A stretch of DNA of 41,574 bases from Bacillus canaveralius (GTDB lineage Bacteria > Bacillota > Bacilli > Bacillales > Cytobacillaceae), in assembly GCF_002860125.1 (NCBI RefSeq), contig NZ_PGVA01000033.1, positions 1 through 41,574 of the forward strand. The letters run 5' to 3'. Shown one piece after another: positions 17,228 to 24,150 of this stretch. The notes beneath the pieces are model-generated. The model was not told the origin of the DNA. It ran no database searches and worked only from the letters and a program-made list of their open reading frames with translations. A program made the translations under genes and the position numbers. Position 1 is the stretch's first letter. Each line of letters opens with the position of its first letter.

Positions 17228-17461
17228 TTAGCCGCCGCTGACCGGAGGGATGAAGGCAATCACATCGCCCTCGTAGATGATTTCTTCATTGCTGGCGAAT
17301 TCTTCATTAATAGCCGTCATGACCGTATCGAGCTTTTCGACTAAGTACTTTTCAGCGATTATTTCTTTTAACTCGGACACCGTTTTTCCGGCTACATTTA
17401 ACATAATCGATTCTTCCCCGGCAATATCGCGAAGATGGGCAAAGAACAGGATTTTATTCAT
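17228..17461 (-). CDS. moaD: Molybdopterin synthase small subunit MoaD
   Basis: A 77-residue ubiquitin-like sulfur carrier. The C-terminus PPVSGG ends in the required Gly-Gly, which is adenylated by MoeB and thiocarboxylated. It donates sulfur to precursor Z within the MoaD-MoaE complex. It overlaps the end of moaE by 8 nt, implying translational coupling; AAGGTGATTTGA within moaE is its ribosome site. Confidence 0.96.
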   Translation of the reverse strand: MNKILFFAHLRDIAGEESIMLNVAGKTVSELKEIIAEKYLVEKLDTVMTAINEEFASNEEIIYEGDVIAFIPPVSGG

Positions 17462-17918
17462 TCAAATCACCTTCCTCTGGCCCCCCTGCCGGATATTGAA
17501 CAGTTTCTAGCTGATTGCCAATCCATTTTTCGCCATCTTCCCAATACTCTTTTTTCCAGATTGGGACAATTTCCTTGATGCGCTCAATTGCATAACGGTT
17601 CGCCTCATAGGCGTCTGCCCGGTGCGGGGTCGATACTGCTATCACAACGGCAACATCGGTAATGTCAAGGCGGCCGATCCGATGGGTGATCGCTGTTTGT
17701 GCTTCGGGCCAGCGCTCTGCAATCTCTTTGCCAATTTGCTCAAGCTTCTTTACCGCCATCGTCTCATATGATTCATAAACGAGGTAAAGAGTTTTTTTGC
17801 CGTGTGTGAATTCACGGACTGTACCAATAAATGTCGTGATCGCACCGGCTTCCCGCTGGACTACTTTATCTATAACCGATTGGATATTAATCGGTTCCTT
17901 CGTCATCTCGTATTTCAT
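17454..17918 (-). CDS. moaE: Molybdopterin synthase catalytic subunit MoaE
   Basis: Large subunit of molybdopterin synthase, 154 residues. It carries EAGAITTFIGTVRE, then ITHRIGRLDITDVAVVIAVSTPHR and the catalytic Lys region PIWKKEYWEDGEKWIG. ATG 17918 is chosen over the open upstream ATG at 17936: AGAGGTGAC precedes it, and the product then starts like B. subtilis MoaE (MKYEMTKEPI). It overlaps moaD. No moaA, moaB, moaC or mogA is in the window, so the early pathway must be encoded elsewhere. Confidence 0.95.
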   Translation of the reverse strand: MKYEMTKEPINIQSVIDKVVQREAGAITTFIGTVREFTHGKKTLYLVYESYETMAVKKLEQIGKEIAERWPEAQTAITHRIGRLDITDVAVVIAVSTPHRADAYEANRYAIERIKEIVPIWKKEYWEDGEKWIGNQLETVQYPAGGPEEGDLNE

Positions 17919-17949
17919 GATTGTCACCTCTTCCATTGCCGATTGATAT

Positions 17950-19872
17950 TTATATTATAATCGGTTTTGCATCCACTTGCAGTGAATAGCCGCCAATTCT
18001 GTTGACTTGTTCCTCGAATTCCTTTGATTTAATAATCGAGATTAACCATCTGCCCTGTTCACTTTCAAAAAACTCTCTCGTCATCAGCAAATCATAGCTT
18101 TCATCTGATAATGGAACAAAATCGAGACCCATTGCTTTTGCAGCCGGGTAAATACCCAATCCTGCAGCGTTCAGATTATTTTTGACTTCTGCTGCTACGC
18201 TCAGATGTGAGAACATTTCCCGATCATAACCGTTTACCTGTTCAGGGGAAAAGCCCGCATCGTTCAAAAGAAGATCGAATAGGACTCTCGTACCGGCACC
18301 ATTTTGCCGGTTCACATAGTCTGCCTTTTTTTCTATTATATCGTTTATCGTTTGAATAGACAGTGGATTGCCCGGAGGGAGAAGCCACCCTTGCTTCCGT
18401 TTCAGAAAAGGGTAGAGAACAAGCTCATGGCCGGGCAGGAATCTTTTAATATAAGGAAGGTTGTATTGTTTTGTTTCCGGGTCAAGAAGATGGGTCCCGG
18501 CTATATGCGCTTCCCCTTTTTTAATCGCGATTAAACCGGCCATGCTTCCGACATGGGAAGAGACAATTTTCATGTGGGGATTGTGCTTCTTAACTGCAGC
18601 TGACAACAAATCAATCGTTAAATCATGGCTGCCATTAAAAACAATTGCTCCCGCTATTTCGCTTACCGGCTTAAATAGCTCCACTTCAACACTCTCCCCC
18701 TGCTCGTAGCCGAGCTGGTTTGGGGGTACGACAAGGATGCCATCGGCGCGGACAAATGACATGGTTACGCCCGCTGCTCTCGTTAGCGGGTTGGCGATAT
18801 ACTTCCCGTTCACGTAACCGATATTCATCCTGATAAAATCTTCGGCACCCATTGTTGACACAATCCGCCTTCCAAGCGTGACCAGCAGTTTCGGGCGTTC
18901 AGGTTCATGTATGTGCAAATGCTTGCAGATGAGCGGCCTGACAAACCACTCAAGTGCCAAATAAGCTGAAACCGGATACCCCGGAACACCGACGACGATT
19001 GTCCCGTTAATTTCACCGAGAATCACTGGTTTTCCCGGGCGTGTTGCCACCCCGTGCGTGTATACTGTGCCTAATTCCCCGATAATATGGACGGTGTAAT
19101 CGCGCGAACCTGCTGAAGATCCGGCGTTAATGACCACGATATCAGAACTTGCGACAGCAGTTAATAACGCTGTACGGATCAGGGACGGGTCATCTTTGAC
19201 GATCTTTTCAATCAGAGGCTCTCCGCCCCATTCGCGAATAAAATTGGCAAAAACCGTCCCGTTAAATTCGATCAGTTTTTCCGGGACAGGAGCAAGCTCT
19301 GGCTGGACCAGCTCATTTCCTGTCGGAATAATTGTCACCAACGGCTTCTTTATAACCGGGATTTCAATCGCACCTGAAGCCAGCAGGGCACCGATATCTG
19401 CCGGCCTGACTGCATGTCCTTGCGGAAACAGCATCTCCTCCTGGACAATATCCTCGCCGATCGGGCGAATATGCTGCCATGGTGCGGCAGGCTCAATAAT
19501 TTCGACAGTCTCTTCATCGATTTCTTCGACATTTTCGATCATAATGACCGCGTTGTAAGGCGAAGGAACAGGATTGCCTGTATCAACAAAGACAAAGTCT
19601 TCACTTCGGTTTAACTGAACCGGGTTTGATTCATGGGCGGAAAAAGTTGCTTCAGCTTTTACTGCAATCCCATCCATCGCGGCTGCATGAAAGTGAGGCA
19701 TCGAAAAACGGGCGAAAATAGGCTCTGCGGTAACCCGGCCGAGCGAATCTGCACTTTTTACATATTCGGTTAACCTGTCAGGTTCATATTTGTCGAGCAA
19801 TTCCTTTTTTGCCTGTTCGCGAGGCGTGTTCTGGAGATATATTTTTCGTTTATAGTTGTTATGTTTAGCCAT
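17950..19872 (-). CDS. MoeA-like protein fused to a PBP-like substrate-binding domain
   Basis: A 640-residue two-part protein. Residues about 1-405 form a MoeA module (molybdenum insertase): AAMDGIAV, DTGNPVP, the NAGSSAGSRDYTVHIIGELG adenylyl-MPT site, RPGKPVILG and GVPGYPVSAYLALEWFV. Residues about 415-640 form a PBP-like domain related to LysR effector and molybdate-binding proteins (VFNGSHDLTIDLLSAAV, GSMAGLIAIKKGEAHIAGTHLLDPE, NRQNGAGTRVLFD). Such fusions are known in archaea and Firmicutes, with an unclear role; delivering or sensing molybdate at the insertase is inference. Start ATG 19872 follows AAGGTG; the GTG at 19881 overlaps that site. It is a second MoeA, 12 bp after moeA. Confidence 0.92.
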   Translation of the reverse strand: MAKHNNYKRKIYLQNTPREQAKKELLDKYEPDRLTEYVKSADSLGRVTAEPIFARFSMPHFHAAAMDGIAVKAEATFSAHESNPVQLNRSEDFVFVDTGNPVPSPYNAVIMIENVEEIDEETVEIIEPAAPWQHIRPIGEDIVQEEMLFPQGHAVRPADIGALLASGAIEIPVIKKPLVTIIPTGNELVQPELAPVPEKLIEFNGTVFANFIREWGGEPLIEKIVKDDPSLIRTALLTAVASSDIVVINAGSSAGSRDYTVHIIGELGTVYTHGVATRPGKPVILGEINGTIVVGVPGYPVSAYLALEWFVRPLICKHLHIHEPERPKLLVTLGRRIVSTMGAEDFIRMNIGYVNGKYIANPLTRAAGVTMSFVRADGILVVPPNQLGYEQGESVEVELFKPVSEIAGAIVFNGSHDLTIDLLSAAVKKHNPHMKIVSSHVGSMAGLIAIKKGEAHIAGTHLLDPETKQYNLPYIKRFLPGHELVLYPFLKRKQGWLLPPGNPLSIQTINDIIEKKADYVNRQNGAGTRVLFDLLLNDAGFSPEQVNGYDREMFSHLSVAAEVKNNLNAAGLGIYPAAKAMGLDFVPLSDESYDLLMTREFFESEQGRWLISIIKSKEFEEQVNRIGGYSLQVDAKPIII

Positions 19873-19884
19873 TCTTCTCACACC

Positions 19885-21114
19885 TTATTTAAATAATCTG
19901 ACTGGGACGGTCTCTCCTTTTTGAACCCCTTCACTCGGTGCAGGAATTTCAATCAGTCCTTCACTTTTTATAAGTGTCGAGATGAGGCCTGATTTACCAA
20001 GAATAGGCTCTGCCTGCCATTCTCCATCCTTTAGAAAAAGGGAAGCGCGGATGTAATCCGTGCGGCCCGGTGTAGATGCGATATTTTTTGTTGCTTTTGC
20101 ATAAATAAGCTGTTTTTCTGAAGATCCCTCCCCTTGCAGACGGGCAACCACTGCTTTTCCAAACAGATCAAAAATGATTAGCGCCGATGCAGGATGGCCC
20201 GGTAAACCGATAATCGGTTTGCCGTTCGCATTTGCAAGAATTGTCGGCTTCCCGGGTTTGATTGAAATACCGTGAACAAATATGCCAGGAGCGCCAAGAG
20301 ATTGGATAACACTGGCTGAATAGTCTTTTGTTCCGACCGAACTTCCTCCGGAGATGACTAAACAATCGGCCTGTTCAAGCAGCTGGCTTAATCTCTTTTC
20401 AAGCTCTTGATAATCGTCCTTGACAATGCCGCCATAGTGAAAGTCCAATCCCCATTCAGCCGCCTTGGCACCAATCATAACTCCGTTCATGTCCCTTACC
20501 TTGCCATAGCCAGCCGCTTTGGTTTCAATTGGAACAATTTCGTCCCCTGAAGACAAATAGGCAACTACCGGCTTCCGGTAAACCGCGACTTCGGTTATTC
20601 CTTGTGATGCGAGTGCCCCAAGCTCCTGGGAGCGAAGCATCGTTCCTTCAGCAAGCAAAAGCTCACCTTTACTTAAGTCTTCCCCCACAGAAATCACATT
20701 CTCCCCGGGAGCGACTTGGCGGTACAGGTTGATCAGGCCATCGAGATTTTCACAGTTTTCAATCATGATCACTGCATCGCTGCCTTCTGGAAGCATTCCT
20801 CCTGTTGGAACATAGATCGCTTCCCCGCGCTTGAGGGGAAAAGGAGGTACCTCACCCATCTGCACCTCAGCTGTTAATTTTAAAAACCCCGGCATGCTTT
20901 CGGACGATCCGAAAGTGTCCCTGGCGAAACAAGCAAAACCGTCCACGGAGGAACGGCGAAATTCCGGGACATTTTCTTTTACATATATATCTTCAGCTAA
21001 GACGTAATGAAGTGCTTCCAATAACGGCTTAGTCTTTTTATCGGTAATTGGTTGAATATTTTCGTGAATTGACTGGAAGGTTTCCTCAACTGATTTAACC
21101 TGGAAAAATTTCAT
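19885..21114 (-). CDS. moeA: Molybdopterin molybdotransferase MoeA
   Basis: Inserts molybdate into adenylylated molybdopterin to give the active cofactor. It is 409 residues, standard length. It has SSVDGFA near residue 55, YVPTGGMLPEGSDAVIMIE, the MoCF/MogA-like core SGGSSVGTKDY, IKPGKPTILA, and GLPGHPASALIIFD. Its ATG overlaps the mobA stop by 4 nt (ATGA), so the two are translationally coupled. It differs from its neighbour by lacking the PBP-like extension. Two MoeA proteins in tandem suggest divided roles. Confidence 0.95.
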   Translation of the reverse strand: MKFFQVKSVEETFQSIHENIQPITDKKTKPLLEALHYVLAEDIYVKENVPEFRRSSVDGFACFARDTFGSSESMPGFLKLTAEVQMGEVPPFPLKRGEAIYVPTGGMLPEGSDAVIMIENCENLDGLINLYRQVAPGENVISVGEDLSKGELLLAEGTMLRSQELGALASQGITEVAVYRKPVVAYLSSGDEIVPIETKAAGYGKVRDMNGVMIGAKAAEWGLDFHYGGIVKDDYQELEKRLSQLLEQADCLVISGGSSVGTKDYSASVIQSLGAPGIFVHGISIKPGKPTILANANGKPIIGLPGHPASALIIFDLFGKAVVARLQGEGSSEKQLIYAKATKNIASTPGRTDYIRASLFLKDGEWQAEPILGKSGLISTLIKSEGLIEIPAPSEGVQKGETVPVRLFK

Positions 21115-21734
21115 CGCTGATCGCTGCCTTTTTGTCCGTCTTGCTTGAATTGTTTTGCTAATTGTAAAGCTTGTCTGTACTCATCAGGATTATTCATATT
21201 ATATAATGAGGCACCATCAAGCCCCAGACCGGAGAGTTCATCTTCTTTAAGTATTTTGGAATTGACCCTGTGGAGAAAACTTCTAATTTTGAGCTGATCT
21301 TCTGATAATGATTCCTGGATCGACGGCACAGTCTCTTTGCGGTAAGCAGCAAAAAGGGGATGGAGCCGGCTGTTTATTTCCGGCACAGCTGCTTCGTACT
21401 GATTAAGCTGTTCCAGCAAGAATTGACCGAGTTTAACTGATATGAAAGGCATATCGCAAGCAACGACAAGATTTTTGTCATGCTTTGATGCCAAAAGGCC
21501 GGCTTCCATCCCTGCAAGCGGCCCTTTTCCTTTCCAGTTATCCTCTGTCATCGGCACACCTAAAGATTGGTATTCTGCAAAGTGGTTCGTCACCACCACA
21601 AGGTCACTGACTATTTTCGAAAGCTCGGCAATAATCCGTTCGATAACAGCCTGGTTACCGACCTCCAAAAATGCCTTGTTGGTACCCATTCTGCTTGATT
21701 TCCCGCCTGCAAGAATAATTCCGGTCGCTTGCAA
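21111..21734 (-). CDS. mobA: Molybdenum cofactor guanylyltransferase MobA
   Basis: Transfers GMP from GTP to Mo-molybdopterin. The bis-MGD product is the cofactor form used by FdnG-type formate dehydrogenases. It is 207 residues, with the nucleotidyltransferase signature GIILAGGKSSRMGTNKA at the N-terminus, GKGPLAGMEAGL and the metal-binding CDMPF. The start is ambiguous: TTG 21734 lies 8 nt after GGGGTGATC and gives MQATGIILAGG, while GTG 21743 sits inside that ribosome site. It is in the operon between fdhE and moeA. Confidence 0.93.
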   Translation of the reverse strand: MQATGIILAGGKSSRMGTNKAFLEVGNQAVIERIIAELSKIVSDLVVVTNHFAEYQSLGVPMTEDNWKGKGPLAGMEAGLLASKHDKNLVVACDMPFISVKLGQFLLEQLNQYEAAVPEINSRLHPLFAAYRKETVPSIQESLSEDQLKIRSFLHRVNSKILKEDELSGLGLDGASLYNMNNPDEYRQALQLAKQFKQDGQKGSDQR

Positions 21735-21754
21735 ATCGATCACCCCATTGCTTT

Positions 21755-22558
21755 TTAATGTGTTTCAATAGAACCGGGAACCCCATACCCTCTTTCCTGC
21801 GCTATATAATCAAGATGGATCGACTTCAAGTCCAATATTGCAGGGTGATCTTTCTTCAGCAGCCTTTTTGTATCGACTACTTTTGTATACCCATTACAGG
21901 CTTTACACACATGAATTTGCATACTTTCATCATCTTCAATTTTAAGTATGAGCATTTGATCATGATCGTCATTTCCACACTGGGCACAGCTGATTTTCTT
22001 TTCTTCCCAACTATAGCAGCAACGCGGGCAAGTTAGCTCTTTTTTTCCTTTTTTCCCGATGACGGCAAGCCGGGCCGGCTCTCCGCATGCCGGGCAGCCA
22101 TGTGAATGATCAGCCAATTTCAGCTGCTCACGAAGCTCAGCGGCAGCTTTCTGTAAATAAGGGCGCACAGCATGCTCCGCTGCAAAAAAAGGCAGCCATT
22201 GCGGAATATTATATTCAGATGAAAATTTTTCAAAATAAAAGCTGTTCATTGAAATTGCCTGATGAAACCAGGACTCTGCCATTTCCTCTGTTAAAAGAGC
22301 AGGAAGGCCCTTTGCCGCCTCCATCGTTTGCGGCTGCTTGCTGTTAAGGAGATCCAATAATTCTATTATAAACTGTTTATATTGTTGGTAGTTTATCGAA
22401 AGTGCCAATCCGGGAATTACCGGGTATTCATATTTTGCTGGATGCGGCTCCGCAATCATTTGATTTTCGGATATCCGCTCGAGCCACTGTTCATGCAAGG
22501 TAATAATATCAGTCTGGAGCTGTTCATAATCGGCTGTCAGCACATTTGTTTTTCCCAT
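21755..22558 (-). CDS. fdhE: Formate dehydrogenase accessory protein FdhE
   Basis: A 267-residue chaperone needed to assemble respiratory (FdnG/FdoG-type) formate dehydrogenases. The rubredoxin-like part holds four CxxC motifs in the C-terminal half (CPACGE, CPRCCYSW, CAQCGN, CKACNG), the family hallmark for iron binding. In E. coli FdhE interacts with the catalytic subunit. AGAGGGG precedes the ATG. The gene follows fdnI after 101 bp that hold a strong hairpin, so it may be expressed below the structural genes. Confidence 0.93.
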   Translation of the reverse strand: MGKTNVLTADYEQLQTDIITLHEQWLERISENQMIAEPHPAKYEYPVIPGLALSINYQQYKQFIIELLDLLNSKQPQTMEAAKGLPALLTEEMAESWFHQAISMNSFYFEKFSSEYNIPQWLPFFAAEHAVRPYLQKAAAELREQLKLADHSHGCPACGEPARLAVIGKKGKKELTCPRCCYSWEEKKISCAQCGNDDHDQMLILKIEDDESMQIHVCKACNGYTKVVDTKRLLKKDHPAILDLKSIHLDYIAQERGYGVPGSIETH

Positions 22559-22588
22559 CGTTACCCCTCTTTTCTTTCTAATAACTAT

Positions 22589-22617
22589 GAAGGGCCGCCC
22601 ATGCGGGCAGCACCTTC
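22589..22617 (-). promoter_or_regulatory. Intercistronic hairpin between fdnI and fdhE
   Basis: A 12-13-bp stem (22589-22600 with 22605-22617, one bulge) with a 4-nt loop and no following T-tract. It is more likely an mRNA-stabilising or processing structure at the 3' end of the fdnGHI segment than a terminator. Confidence 0.5.
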
Positions 22618-22659
22618 CCTGTTGTCGATGAATTGTTTTTGATAGATTATCGTTTTTTG

Positions 22660-23337
22660 TTACGCCTGCTTTTTCTTTGGTGACCCATCTTGCTTCAGAT
22701 CATCGTACCAGCGGCCGTGATGGTCTTTTGCATATGTTTCGGGGATGTCTCCCTTTGTCATCCCGCGCAGAGAGACACGGGAATTGGGATGGCCGACCGA
22801 TAAATAGATATGGCCAACGACGACAGCAATCGACAGTCCCAAGCCGATATTGTGAAGCGGGTATGCCCACATAATCATACTTTGAGAAAAATAAGCTGGG
22901 AACCACATAATGAACCCGGAACCCATTAACATGATCGTGGTTATAATCGCCAGCAATGAATTGAGCTTTTCACCGGCATTATAAAAGTCCTGCTTCGGAA
23001 CTTTCGCATGTCCGCCGAAAAACTCTTTCGGAAACTGAAGAAAGAATTGAAAGTCATGAGACTTCCAGGTCAGGATCTGCTTGATCCAGTAAAAAAAGCT
23101 TTTTGGGTCGGCCAACAAAATATAGACAACCGGCAGAATAAACAGGACTGCGCCAATCCGGTGGACCAGCCTTGCTCCCGCCGGCCCGCCAAAAACAACA
23201 TAGACCCAGTCGAACAATTCGGTGTACATAGGCAGGCCCGTTAGATAAAGAAGAAAGAAGGCTCCTGCATTTAGCCAGTGGGCAATAATAACCGGCTTGC
23301 TAAAACGCTTTACCATTTTTTGATTATTCTTAGTCAT
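22660..23337 (-). CDS. fdnI: Formate dehydrogenase cytochrome b556 subunit FdnI
   Basis: Membrane cytochrome b that anchors the complex and passes electrons from FdnH to menaquinone. It is 225 residues with four hydrophobic helices (about 15-40, 52-75, 128-150 and 160-185). Heme-ligand His candidates are in PVIIAHWLNAG, LVHRIGAVLF, YPLHNIGLG and VVGHIYLSVGHP, as in E. coli FdnI. ATG 23337 is preferred: GGGAGG lies 8 nt before it and only 2 nt before ATG 23343. It overlaps fdnH by 8 nt. Confidence 0.94.
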   Translation of the reverse strand: MTKNNQKMVKRFSKPVIIAHWLNAGAFFLLYLTGLPMYTELFDWVYVVFGGPAGARLVHRIGAVLFILPVVYILLADPKSFFYWIKQILTWKSHDFQFFLQFPKEFFGGHAKVPKQDFYNAGEKLNSLLAIITTIMLMGSGFIMWFPAYFSQSMIMWAYPLHNIGLGLSIAVVVGHIYLSVGHPNSRVSLRGMTKGDIPETYAKDHHGRWYDDLKQDGSPKKKQA

Positions 23338-24148
23338 GGTCATGGCCTCCCTGTTCAGGATCTTTCTTTTTCAAAAACGAGTTCGAAATGACTGCCCCGA
23401 TAACCGCCATTGTTGTCGCGCCAAGCATCGCTTTCCCGATTGGCTGTGCATAATCTTTCCAAACCACCTGTGAAAGCGGGATTTTCGGATCCTCAGGAAG
23501 ACCGTAAACAGCCGGTTTATCTGCAAGTAAATAAACCGTCATCGTTCCATCAATTCCTTGCGGATTATAAATATTTGCATTCGGATAGCGCTCCTTGATG
23601 TTAGCAAGACGTTTTTCAGCTTCTGCTAAAATCTCTGCCTTGTCCCCATAAATGAGGCATTCTGTATGACAGGCTGTTACGCAGGCTGGCTGTAGGCCCT
23701 GCTCAAGCCGGTCCGTACAGAGCGTACATTTTTGTGCTTTTTTGTATTCCTTGCCATTCTTATCTTGATAGGTTGCCAGCTTTACTACATCAAACGTACA
23801 GTTTTGCACACAGTATCCACAGCCTACACACTTGTCTGCGTCAATCACGACCGAACCAAATTCGGTATGGCTGATCGCATCCTCCGGACAGGCTTTTTCA
23901 CAGGCCGCCTGAACACAGTGCAGGCAGGATGAATGCCGGAATAGCCAGTCAAAGTCGCCATCAGAATTTTCCTGTTCGTTGAAGGTCAGGACGTTCCACG
24001 TGTTTGCTGTTATCTTTTCATGAGATTGATAGCTTCCTTGAAAGTCTTCAAATTCTGCAGGAAGGTCATTCCAGTTTTTGCACGCTACCATGCAAGCCCG
24101 GCACCCATCGCATTTCGTCACATCGACGAATTTAATGTAATCTGCCAT
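23330..24148 (-). CDS. fdnH: Formate dehydrogenase iron-sulfur subunit FdnH
   Basis: A 272-residue electron-transfer subunit with four Cys clusters typical of FdnH: CDGCRACMVAC, CLHCVQAACEKACP, CVGCGYCVQNC and CTLCTDR...CVTACHTEC, each able to hold one [4Fe-4S]. A C-terminal hydrophobic helix (about 240-260, KAMLGATTMAVIGAVIS) anchors it to the membrane, so FdnG and FdnH face the outside. AAGGAGGGC fixes ATG 24148 over the open ATG at 24172. It starts 2 bp after fdnG, and its end overlaps fdnI. Confidence 0.96.
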   Translation of the reverse strand: MADYIKFVDVTKCDGCRACMVACKNWNDLPAEFEDFQGSYQSHEKITANTWNVLTFNEQENSDGDFDWLFRHSSCLHCVQAACEKACPEDAISHTEFGSVVIDADKCVGCGYCVQNCTFDVVKLATYQDKNGKEYKKAQKCTLCTDRLEQGLQPACVTACHTECLIYGDKAEILAEAEKRLANIKERYPNANIYNPQGIDGTMTVYLLADKPAVYGLPEDPKIPLSQVVWKDYAQPIGKAMLGATTMAVIGAVISNSFLKKKDPEQGGHDHD

Positions 24149-24150
24149 GA

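Noticed and set aside
19130-19558. 142-codon plus-strand frame
   Set aside because: Antisense to the MoeA-PBP gene, low-complexity Ser/Ile-rich product.
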